Source: Closterium sp. Naga37s-1
Taxonomy: Eukaryota; Streptophyta; Zygnematophyceae; Desmidiales; Closteriaceae
DNA length: 64,000 nt
Direction: 5' to 3'
NCBI GenBank assembly: GCA_947471745.1
Contig: CANJKZ010000400.1
Coordinates: forward strand, 1,488,001-1,552,000
The position numbers were made by a program, and so were the translations under genes. Positions 11,128 to 20,894 of the stretch are shown here, in pieces (position 1 is the first letter of the stretch; each line of letters starts with the position of its first letter). The notes beneath the pieces were generated by a model. It saw only the letters and a program-made list of their open reading frames with translations. It was not told where the DNA came from and did not search any database.

Positions 11128-14100
11128 ATGGCTGGCACGCGCATTGCGCTGGCGTTGCTCGCGGTTCTAGCCGTGGTCAGCCTGTCGTGCGCTGCAGCGG
11201 CTGATGATGGCAAGGTGCTGACGCTCGACTTCACGAATTTCGAGTCGGAGGTTAAGAGTCACGACTTTATCGCTGTTATGTTCTATGCTCCCTGGTACGC
11301 CCGTTCCCTCTCTCCCGATGCTCGATCGCGCTCGCGTTCCTTGTCCATGCGGTGGCACATCTTTCCGGCATTGCATTCCGTAATGGCACTCGCCATACTC
11401 TGCCAGTTCCGGAATTTCGTCGCAATTTCGTCGCCTCGCTGCGCTGCGCTCGTCCATCCCCACCGCATCTTTCGTTTCTTCCCGTTGAATCGACCTCGAC
11501 CCCACTCGCTAAACATCTCTCCCATTCCCTCATCCTTACCCGCATTCCCCACCGCCTCGCCTTCTTGTGTCGGCAGGTGCGGTCACTGCAAACGACTAGA
11601 GCCAGAGGTAAGCGCGCGAGGGAAATGTGGAGACGGGATAGGAGGGAGGTGCGATGCGAGACAATGACGGAGAGAGAAAGAGATTGAAGTGAAGGAGAGC
11701 GAGTGAAGGAAGGCGAGAACAGTGCTACGACCATAGCGCTTGATAGCTTGCCGCGTTCAGTGCAGCTAGCTCCAACGCATACCGCGCTCCACCGTGATTC
11801 ATCTTGACACACCATAAGCCTCAATACTTCCACCGCATTGCACATGACTGGCCGCCTGCACACGTCACATTGTGCCACGTGGCATGTGCTCGTCTTTCCC
11901 AATGTGCTCTGCCATGCAGTATTTCAAGGCAGCCGAGATTCTGGTCGAGGAGGGGTCAGGCATGGTGCTGGCGCGCATCAACGGCGATGAGAAGAAGCAC
12001 AAGGCCATCGCTAGGAGACTTTTGATTCGCCTCTAAAGTCATCCCTATGTGCTGTGCTGTGCTGTGCTGTGCTGTGCTGTGCTGTGCTGTGGTGTGCCGT
12101 GCTGTGCTGTGCTGTGCTGTGGTGTGCTGTGCTGTGCTGTGCTGTGCTGTGCAGTATGTAAAGGCGGCGGAGATGCTAGCGGAGGAGGGGTCGGACATAG
12201 TGCTGGCGCGCATCAACGGCGACCAGAAGAAGCACAAAGCCCTCGCCTTTTGAGTCCGACTGAGATGTCTGCTCGTTATTCCCCATGTGCTGTGCTGTGC
12301 AGTATGTCAAGGCAGCGGAGATGCTGGTGGAGGAGGGGTCGGACATAGTGCTGGCGCGCATCAACGGCGACGAGAAGAAGCACAAGGCCATCGCCAGGAA
12401 GTACGGCGTAGGGGGCTTCCCCACCATCAAGATCTTCCGCACGTGAGTTGCCTGCTCTCGGCGCCTGCTCTGCCATGACATGCCGCCTGGCGCCTGCTCT
12501 GCCATGACATGCCGCCTGGCGCCTGCTCTGGTTCAAAGGTTGTTCTCATGAGTGCTTCAGCAGCTGCACGACTGTGAGGTGAGGTCCATCGTATTCCACA
12601 CTCCCCCCTCTCGCTTCTTCATCCCTCTCTCCGTCTCACCCACCCCACCCACCCCGGTTACCATGTTGACGCGTCTCAAAACTTCCCATCCACGCCACCC
12701 CTCTCCATCCCACCTCTCCCTCCCTCACCCTCCCTCCCCTCCCCCCCCCCACCCCAGGGACTACGCATCGCCGCTGACGTACAAGGGCCCGCGGGAAGCA
12801 GTGGGGCTGGTGGCGTATCTGAAGAAGCAGGCGGGGCCGGCCAGCACCAAGGTGCGGTCGGGCTCCGACCTCAAGCGCGCCATGGAGGACGAAGCCGTTG
12901 TTGTGGTGAGTCACTGGCATTGCTGCCCATCTCTGCCCCTCTCTCTTTGCGTGCCGTGTGTGTGCCGTGCACCTCTTGGGGCTGGCCGGCGAGCACCAAG
13001 GTGCGGTCGGGCTCAGACCTCAAGCGCGCCATGGAGGATGATGCAGTTGTTGTGGTGAGTCACTGCCGCGCATCTGTGTGCCCCCTTCTCTCTCCCCGTC
13101 CCGTGCTTGTTCCTGCACCTTTTGTTTCCACCCTGCTTAACCTAACCTCCCCATGCCGCTATTCCCCTGCCAACCATCTCCCTGGCCTGGCCCTTATCCT
13201 CCGCCCTTCACTCCACCCCTTCCTCCCCTTCCAACCCCTCATTTTTCCTATGCCATCTGCATCCACCCCTTATCCCCCCCTCCTGCGCGCCAGGTGGGGC
13301 TGTTTTCAGCGCTCTCGTCGCCTGAGTTTGAGTCGTTCCTGTCAGTGGCGAGGGAGCTGCGCACCGACTTTGTGTTCAAGCACACCACCGACGCCGCGCT
13401 GCTGCCCGCCAAGGGGCCCCAGCTCGAGGCTCCTGCAGTGCGCCTGCTGAAGCAGTTCGACGAGGGGTACTCCGACACAGAGGTGAGCCCTGCCCCTCCA
13501 CATCCCGCTGCTGCAACGACCATTCACAGGTGAGATGCGAAGGTGAGGCGCTGCTGCAGCGGGTGGGGCATTCACAGCAGCACAGCTGTCCTGCACGCCA
13601 CTGGCCCACCCACGTGAGTCGTTGGATCCCCTCGTGGCCCTCCTCCCCTCCCTCCCCCTCCCTTTCGGCTGTGCGCCTGCCCAAGGTGGTGGAGGAGGGG
13701 TAACCCTACACGCACGTGACGTGGGGATGAAGACCCTTGGCCCCTGTCCCCCTGATTCTCGCTCCCCTCCTCTCTCTCCCCCTGCCCCCCTGCCCCCGTC
13801 CCCCCCTGTCCTCCTGCCCCTCTGCCCTCCCCGTTGGCGAGCAGGAGTTCACAGCGGCAGCACTGAAGGCGTTCATAGAGCGCCACGCGGTGCCGAGGGT
13901 GGTGGAGTTCAGCCAGGACCCCAAGGACCGCCCCTACCTCGCCCGCGTCTTCCAGGCGCCCACCAACAAGGTGCCTCACCTCACCCCTCTACCTCGCCCC
14001 CTCTCTCTAGCTGCTGCTTCTGCCTGTCGGACTCTCCCTACCGTGCTTCCCACTCTGCTGCTCACCCTCTCGTAATGCATCCCGACGAAAGCCTGAATCT

Positions 14101-16420
14101 CTCTGCGCTTCTACCAACACCCACACCTGCGGCCTCTGCTGTTCCTGGCGTACAGCCTGCCGGATGCGCCTGAGCTCCGCGGGTGACCCTGCAGGCAGCG
14201 CGTCAGCCCCTCTCTCTCCCTCTCCCTCTCCCGCTTCCCTCCCTCCCACTCCGCGTCTCCCAAGCCACCACCCCCCCCTCTCCCCCTTGCAGTCGCTGCT
14301 GTTCCTGACATACAGCCTGCCCGATGCACCTGAGTTCCGCAACTGGTACGTGGAGGCAGCCCAGGAGGAGCCCGACTCCCTCCCTCTCTCGCCCTCCCTC
14401 ACACTCCGCGTCTCCCCCCCCATCCCAACTTACCCCCCCCTCCCCCCTGCAGTCGCTGCTGTTCCTGACCTACAGCCTGCCGGATGCACCAGAGTTTCGC
14501 AGCCGGTACGTGGAGGCGGCACAGGAGCAGCCCGACTCCATCCGCCTCGTCATCGGGGAGGCTGCTGCTAATGAGCATGCTCTCAAGGTGGGAGCGAGGG
14601 AGGGATTGCCATGGCCTCACTCACTCAAACTACACCCACACTAGCACACGGGCTGGTTCCTACAAGTATATGTTCAACTCCTTTTTTTCTCTCTCAGTTC
14701 TCAGCTCTCAACTCTCAGCTCGCAGCTAGCAGCTAGCAACACTCTCACCTCCCCGTTAATATTCCCCACAACTCTTTCCAATGAAGCCCTTCCCGTACAC
14801 TGCCCCCAAACCCCTTGGCCCCGTGTGCATCCCGGCAGTACTTTGGGCTGGCAGTGAGCGACACGCCAGCCATGGTGATTCACGACCCGCGCTACGATGC
14901 CAAGTTCATCCGCACCCACATTGCTCCTTCTGACATCGCCCCCTTCCTCGCCGACTTCCAGGTCCGCCCTCCCCCAGATGGCCCTCCCTCAGGCCCCCCT
15001 CGCTCTGCTCCTACCTCCATTGGGTCTGCCCTCTTTCAAACCCGCTTTTCACACGGCCGCCCTCCCCCACTTCTGCCTCCTTGTCCCTTCCTATACCACA
15101 CCCTCTGTATGTTCTATGCCATCTGTGCCTCCACCTTCCTCCAACCCACCTAATCCTGGCGCTTCCCTTCACCCTCCCTGGCCTCCCTCCCCTTCCCATG
15201 CCCACGACCCCCTGGGAGCAGGCGGGGAGGGCGGAGAGGGTGTTGAAGAGTGAGGCGGTGCCACAGGGGGACTCAGGGGCGGTGAAGAAGGTCGTGGCCA
15301 ACAGCTTCAAGGACCTTGTGCTCAATTCCCGCAAGAATGGTGAGAACAAACTGCTCCCTGCCCTTACCCGCAAGAATGGTGAGAACAAACTGCTCCCTGC
15401 TCTTACCCGCAAGAATGGTGAGAACAAACTGCTCCCTGCTCTTATCCGCATGCTCTCGCTACTATGCTGCTGTCCGCGTGCTCCCGCTGCCACAGCTGCC
15501 CACGTTTTCTCGCTGCTATGCTGTTGTCCATGTGCTGTTTTGCTTCAGGTCTCTCCCTTGTTCCCACTCTGCCTCTCTGCCTGCAGTCCGGTCACATTTA
15601 GAGGCCGACGCCGACGGCATCGTCTCCCTCACAATTCCTCTCGCAACTGCTACTGTCTGTGCTTTAACAGCTCTGGCGGACGCCAACCATCAGAGCTGAT
15701 GGATGTCCATCCACACGCATGCACACCCTGCTTTCATCAGCCCCCCCCTGCTGCTCAAGAACTCTGCAGCGCAGCCCTTCTCCTCCTCACCTTCGTGCTT
15801 TCACCTAATCCCCTTCCTCTCACCCCCATCCCCCCAACACCAGTGCTGGTGGAGTTCCACGCCCCGTGGTGCACAGCCTGTGCTGACCTGGATCCCGTGC
15901 TCAAGGACGTGGCAGAGTCTCTCTCCGGCCAGAGGGATGTTGTCGTCGCCAAGATGGTCAGTGGCGTCGCATGATGTGCTTGCATGCAGCGAGGGTGCCA
16001 CGATGGTGATTGGGTGTTGGCACGCATGCATATGTGTGCACAATGCACCGTTGAATACAAGCATCTGGATTGCCATGGCACTGCATCCCAAGGGGCACAA
16101 TGCCTAAGCGCGCTGTCGTCTCTGCATACGGTATTCGGCATGCCCCATGCTTGCAGGATTTCTCTGCCAACGACATTCCATCGGATAAGTTTGACGTGAC
16201 GGCACTGCCAACCATCTACCTCTACACATCCGCTGGCGTTGCCGTGCCCTATGCTGGCGACAACTCCAAGGCCAGTCTCCTCGCCTTTGTCCGGAAACAC
16301 AAGGGAGCCAAGAAGGCTGCTGCTTCTCCCCCGACCGTGGAGGAATTGGCCGAGGCGGAGGAGATTGCCAATGCTGAGGATGGCGAGGAGGACGAGGATG
16401 AGAGGAAGGATGAGCTGTAA
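11128..16420 (+). CDS. Protein disulfide isomerase, ER-retained (KDEL)
   Basis: Catalyses disulfide formation and exchange in the ER lumen. Exons: 11128-11294, 11577-11607, 12303-12442, 12758-12905, 13294-13482, 13845-13970, 14453-14587, 14839-14961, 15222-15339, 15844-15956 and 16157-16420, in all 1554 nt or 517 residues, the usual PDI length. A signal peptide (MAGTRIALALLAVLAVVSLS) comes first. The first thioredoxin domain has APWCGHC, split by intron 1; the b and b' domains follow; the second catalytic domain reads APWCTAC instead of the usual CGHC. The tail is acidic and ends KDEL. Exon 3 exists in three tandem copies and only the last has a donor that keeps the frame; exons 4, 7 and 9 also have partial duplicates. 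The CTAC site should have altered redox properties or act mainly in binding. Confidence 0.93.
11918..12250 (+). repeat. Two decayed copies of PDI exon 3
   Basis: Copies at about 11920-12013 and 12155-12250 precede the functional exon at 12303. All three begin at TGCAG and code KAAE.L.EEGS..VLARINGD; the first two then diverge into stop codons before any donor. Functional exon 3 continues into the YGVGGFPTIKIFR strand of the thioredoxin fold. A reading that includes either early copy ends prematurely. Confidence 0.9.
12047..12151. repeat. Pentanucleotide microsatellite (GTGCT)n
   Basis: A TGCTG-type 5-bp repeat with occasional TGGTG variants lies directly before an exon 3 copy and provides its TGTGCAG acceptor. 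Shorter versions precede the other copy, so the microsatellite travelled with the duplicated exon or seeded the duplication. Confidence 0.9.
12978..13065 (+). repeat. Copy of the 3' end of PDI exon 4 with its 5' splice site
   Basis: The last 70 or so bases of exon 4 (ASTKVRSGSDLKRAMED) and the following GTGAGTCACTG are repeated once, downstream in intron 4, with a few substitutions. Two equivalent donors therefore lie about 147 bp apart. Confidence 0.9.
14124..14390 (+). repeat. Two partial copies of PDI exon 7
   Basis: Copies at about 14129-14183 and 14293-14387 match the start of exon 7 at 14453 (LLFLTYSLPDAPEFR). The second is preceded by the same CTTGCAGTCG acceptor but runs into pyrimidine-rich intron sequence after EEPDS, without a donor. 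Only the third copy reads through to VIGEAAANEHALK and a GTGGGA donor. Confidence 0.88.
15330..15447 (+). repeat. 39-bp triplication across the PDI exon 9 5' splice site
   Basis: The exon end CGCAAGAATG and its donor GTGAGAAC, with about 20 bp of intron, are repeated three times head to tail with one or two changes. The repeat carries three equivalent donors 39 bp apart. Thirteen codons per unit would keep the frame and no stop lies within the unit, so use of a later donor is tolerable. Confidence 0.92.
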
Positions 16421-16881
16421 TTGTTTTTAGGTCTTATTATTAGTGGTTGCAAGATGCAACTTGCAAGTTTAGGACTGACAAGTTTAGGATTTCTGTATTC
16501 AAATCGAGTTGCCTTGTCCATTGACCGTGACGGGGATACACGAACGCTATTCCTTCTTGCACCCAATCACCGTGAAGCATGTACATCGAGAAGCGGCCAC
16601 ATGAGCAGCTTCAGCTTTCCCGCCAAAACTGCATTTACAGGTAAGTCCAGTCAGTCAGGCATGCCCTTCCTCACCACCAGGTGCTTCTGAATTTCATTTT
16701 CCACCTCTCGATTGCACACCTCGCTATTCTCAGCCTCCAGAAGTTCTCGAAGGCGTGCATGCAGCACAGTAGCATCATTTCTTCGGACATCCGTGGCTGG
16801 TCCGTTAGCTGATCCTTATTGGAAGCGTCATCTGCGTGGCACGCGGACGCGGAAGATAAGGCCGTCGCGATCGCGATCACC
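16421..16881. other. PDI to LON-domain gene spacer
   Basis: PDI 3' UTR and probable promoter of the next gene. No open frame with a recognisable product. An in-frame ATG at 16819-16821 exists upstream of the start chosen for the next gene. Confidence 0.5.
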
Positions 16882-19455
16882 ATGGACCTCATTCGCTGCA
16901 ACACCGTCCACACTCCACGCTCGTGCCTGTCGCCAGCCGCGTCAGTGCCTAAAAGTCGGCAACTTGGCGGCTCTCTCGCGGATCCCTTTCACAGCAGATG
17001 CCAGATTCCGTCGCCGCAACCTGCGTTCTCTCGCTTCCCTCCCCCCTGCGCATCGCTCCAATGCCGCGCTCGTCTTTCCTCACTTTCGCGATTGCCAATG
17101 CATCGGTCGACACTCCAACAGCAGCCAGGTCGATTCCGACGAGCCCGGCGAGTCTCCGTGAGGGCTGCCGACCAACGCGATAGCGACTTCTCCGTTAAGC
17201 CGAGTAAGGTGCTTCCTGCTGGCATTCCTTCCACGTGACGTCGCTCCGCTCCCCTCACTCCCGAACCTCCTTACTCTCCGTACTGGCTGTCGCCACGCTC
17301 CTAACATGTCTCGTTCCTGCCAGCCACGATCAATGCATCGCTCTGACATCACGCATTTATGCCCTTGTCGCCGCATGCGCACAAGCAGGCAGCAGAGACG
17401 GTGCTGACATCAGCAACGAGGGGGGGATTGTGATGGAGCTGCCTTGCTTGCCTTTCAACCCCGCCGAGGTGAGTCAAGCAAGTCAACAGGCGAGTCAGCG
17501 GGGTCAAAAGGAGATCGAGAGGGTTGAACGGGGGACTCAAGAGGGCCATTGTGCAAGTGAAGGGGATGTGGTTCTTGCACAGGTCACATTGCACAGGTCA
17601 CATTGCACAGGTCACATTGCACAGGTCACATTGCAGAGCTCGTGCACATTGCACAATGGCGATAGCAACTGGCTCTTTCATTTTTGACCCTGCAGAGCTC
17701 CACCAGTGACCCACATTGTCCGTTTCTTGTGTGTCCCCTCCGCGTGTGTCCCCTCCGCGTGTGTCCCCTGCGCGTGTGTCCCCTGCGCGTGTGTCCCCTG
17801 CGCGTGTCTCTCCTCTGTGTGTGTCCCTCGGCGTGTGCTATCATATCATGGCGGCAGGTGTTCCTTCCCGGGTCGTCCAAGACGCTGCATCTCTACGAGG
17901 CGCGCTACCTCGCCCTGCTCGAGGAGGTGCGTTGCACCTACAACGGCACTCTGCGCTGTGTGCATGGGGGGGAGCCATGGGAAAGTCATGTGATTGTGCC
18001 ATCCCGGAGTGCTCCTTGTACCGTCCCATCTTTTTCATGGCCCCGTACCAGACATATTAGAGCATTGCATCATCGTGCTCATCCTTTTCTGAACCACATT
18101 GTGCAACATGCACCCCATGCACCCCATGCACCCCATGCACCCAATGTCCGCCATGCATGCAACCACAGGTGCTCTCGCGCAGCAGAGGGCTGCTGGGGCA
18201 CGTGGTGTTGGAGCCCATGCGATCGGAGGACGGCCAGGGCATGACCTTCGTCGCCTCCTATGGCTGCCTCTCCTACGTTGAAAGCGTGCGCTCTCCCCTC
18301 CTGCCTCCCTCCTCTGCCTCTCGCTTCCTGCTTCCCACCTCCTACCTCCTGCCTCCCTCCTCTGCCTCTTGCTTCCGCTTACTCTGCTCCCTCCTGCTCG
18401 TTGACCCACACAACCTCCCTCCTCTAACAAAGTCTTTCTTCCACCCTATGCTGCCTTTCCCCACCCTGTCCCCTCACCCTTCCCCCTGCAGGTGCGCAAG
18501 CTGCAGGTGGGAGCGCTGGTGGCGGTGAGGGGAGTGGGGCGCATCCGCCTGCAGCAGCTCACGCAGGTGGAGCCCTTCCTGCGCGGCCAGGTCGCTGTCG
18601 TCACGGATGATCGCTCAGAGGAGGGGGCAGGGGCGGATGGCGCGGACAGCGAGGTGAACAAGGCGGTTGAGGAGTTGAGAGCGGTGCTGAGGGACGTGCA
18701 GGAGCTGCAGATCAAGATCAAGGTAGGGCGTATGGCAGGGTGGATGCATGAGGACGATCGAGTACTTGTAGACTGGAACTTGAAGGTCAAGGGATGCACA
18801 GTGATGAATCAAGGGATGCACAGTGATGAATCACGGGATGCACAGTGATGAATCACTGCATAACTTCCATCTCTCCCTTCCACCCTTCCACCCCTCCACC
18901 CCTCCACCCCTCCACCCCTCCACCCTTCCACCCTTCCACCCCTCCACCCCTCCACCCCTCCACCCTTCACCCCTCCACCCTTTGTGCAGACCAGCACGGA
19001 CGTGCCCCTACAGACGCCGCTGGAGAGGGCTCTGCGCTGGGTGGACACCGTCACTGCCGCCTCTGCTGCTGCGCCACCACCAGCACCCACAGCACCTGGC
19101 GCCCCTGCCACGTCTGCCACTGCCGTAGCCCAACAGCCCGCTGCTGCCTCGCCCCAGACAGTTGGTGACGCACCACGCACAGGTGCAGGCACACGCGTGG
19201 GTGCAGTTGCAGGCGATGCAAAGAGCAGCAGCAGCGGCAGCGGCAGCGGCAGCAGAAGCACAGAGGCATCGCCATCATCGTGGTCCATTCTGCCCGATGA
19301 TGACGGTGTGGAGCCCGACCAGCTGCCGCCCGAACAGCTCGAGTCTGCCGCCCGGTTCCTGGGCTTCCAAGGGCTGCCGACGCCGGCCACCCAGAGCACA
19401 GTGGCTGTCGATCCGGCCTCTGTGACTGTTGACCCTGACTTTGGCAAGACTGCTC

Positions 19456-19496
<41 letters not shown>

Positions 19497-20166
19497 GAGA
19501 GTGAGGGTGGGGGCGAGAGTGAGAAGGCAGGTGACGTTGAGGGCAGGGAGAGCAGGGGGGCTTTGGAAGGTGGTGGGTCGGTAACAGCCCCCGAGGTGCC
19601 TCCATACCGCGAGTACCTGCCATCGTACGACGAGCTTGTGACCTTTGCTGCCCTGCAACCAGTTGCAGGTGACACTCGCCTCCCATGCCATGCCATGCCA
19701 TGCCATGCCACATCAGGCCACGCCATGTCACGCCATGCATCGCCATGCCATGCCTTGCATCACCATGCCTCGCGATGCCATGATATATCATGACATGCCA
19801 CACCATGCCATGCCATGTCATGCCTTGCTGTGCTTTGCCAGGCACTGCCGGACCACACTCCACCTCATGCCGGCCTCTGATGCCAACATTGCTGGTCTGC
19901 CTGTCTGCCCGACTGGTGATGACTTGCTGTATCTCTCTGCATGTGGCCCTCATCTCCCAGTCTCGCTCCTGTCCCCCCAACCCCAACCCTAACCCCAACC
20001 CCCTGCAGGAGCGTCAGCAGCGGAGCTGCACGGGCTGCTGCAGAAGCGCCTGGCAGCCATGGAGGAGACAGACACCATGAAGCGGGCGGCACTGGCTCGG
20101 CAGTATGCGGAGCAGAGCCGGGCGGCACTGGCTGCTAAGGTGGCACTGCAGAGCCTGCAGCTGTGA
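16882..20166 (+). CDS. LON substrate-binding-domain protein, probably plastid-targeted
   Basis: Exons: 16882-17234, about 17396-17468, 17858-17926, 18169-18285, 18492-18722, 18990-19668 and 20009-20166, together 1680 nt or 559 residues. About 100 N-terminal residues are rich in Ser and Arg with few acids and end near VSVRAAD, like a chloroplast transit peptide. The LON N-terminal (substrate-recognition) domain follows: LPCLPFNPAEVFLPGSSKTL, HLYEARYLALLEE, GCLSYVESVRKLQVGALV, then PFLRGQVAVV. After it comes a low-complexity stretch with a poly-Ser run, then a C-terminal helix. No AAA+ or protease domain is present, so this is one of the stand-alone LON-domain proteins of plants, whose role is unclear. 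The exon 2 acceptor is ambiguous by 3 bp. An upstream ATG at 16819 would add 21 residues. Confidence 0.78.
17578..17815. repeat. Two short tandem arrays in intron 2 of the LON-domain gene
   Basis: About 17578-17636 holds four copies of a 14-bp unit (GTCACATTGCACAG). About 17731-17815 holds six copies of a 15-bp unit (GTGTCCCCTSCGCGT, S being C or G). The first unit includes an AGGT, a splice-donor-like core. Neither is coding in the gene's frame. Confidence 0.88.
18785..18985. repeat. Tandem arrays in intron 5 of the LON-domain gene
   Basis: About three copies of a 22-bp unit containing GGGATGCACAGTGATGAATC occupy 18785-18850. A CCACCCCT-type pyrimidine repeat then runs to the acceptor of exon 6 and doubles as a long polypyrimidine tract. 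Confidence 0.85.
19444..19494 (+). repeat. Coding (AGC)n run giving poly-Ser
   Basis: An AGC trinucleotide array inside exon 6 of the LON-domain gene codes about 14 serines. As a trinucleotide repeat it can vary in length without a frameshift. Confidence 0.92.
19680..19830. repeat. CATGC-rich repeat in intron 6 of the LON-domain gene
   Basis: Imperfect 5- and 10-bp repeats of CCATG begin right after the donor at 19669. They are not coding; long minus-strand frames through this region come from repeat periodicity. Confidence 0.8.
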
Positions 20167-20894
20167 AAGGCACACAGTGCAACGAATGATTCTGATGAGA
20201 AGTGCAACAACGTAGTGTAATGTGAAAACAACTCAGGAATGTTGGCCTATCAAATGTTGCTTCTCATTGCAGAGAAGCTGTATCCACATGGACTTCAGGT
20301 GGTCAGATTTACGTACTGTCAGAATCCCAACCACTTAGACCATTGGACATAAGGGCTTGTTTGTGTAGCGGGTTTGTGCGCCCATAACCCCCCAGGCGAA
20401 CGCACCTGTAACCCCTCCTATGATCAATCGGGCATCCACAGTGCAGATCTACTGACACATACATCAGCATGGAATAAAGAAGCTCATGTGCATGCAAATA
20501 TTTCATATAATAAAACATAATAGAAGCAGAGATTCATATTATTTATCATAATAAATGGAAGGATTGCACCATGTCTTCCTAAACCGGCTACCAACTTCCA
20601 CAAAGTAACAACGCGCAATGGAGCCTGGCATGACCAAGCCTCCAAGATCCTAACTTGACCCAAGCAAGCCATTTAGACAATCAACTACTCCTACGAGTAA
20701 TAGCGCCGCTAGTGAAGCATCTGTATTTGTGGGCTGCTTTCCCCTGGAGCTGTATCAGAGCTCGTCACTCCACCACAGCCAAAGTGAGGCTCCCGCCTGA
20801 CGTCGCAACTCAACTAAGCAACAGCGCTTTATTCCAATGTGTCCCCGACCCCGTCCCCCGAACGTTCGCATACGCGAAACTGCAACTCGCCACG
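20167..20894. other. Convergent intergenic spacer
   Basis: 3' UTRs of the LON-domain gene (+) and the pectate lyase gene (-) meet here. The centre (about 20480-20560) is AT-rich with several AATAAA-like words that could serve both directions. No gene seen. Confidence 0.6.

Noticed and set aside
19051..19998. 315-codon minus-strand frame
   Set aside because: Shadow of the LON-domain exon 6 and of the CATGC repeat; Cys/Gln/His-rich low complexity.
19983..20003. Telomere-like CCCTAACCCC
   Set aside because: Only one or two units inside an intron; chance in pyrimidine-rich sequence.
20745..20757. TGTATCAGAGC word resembling a copia primer-binding site
   Set aside because: One base short of the standard word; no LTR or coding remains nearby.
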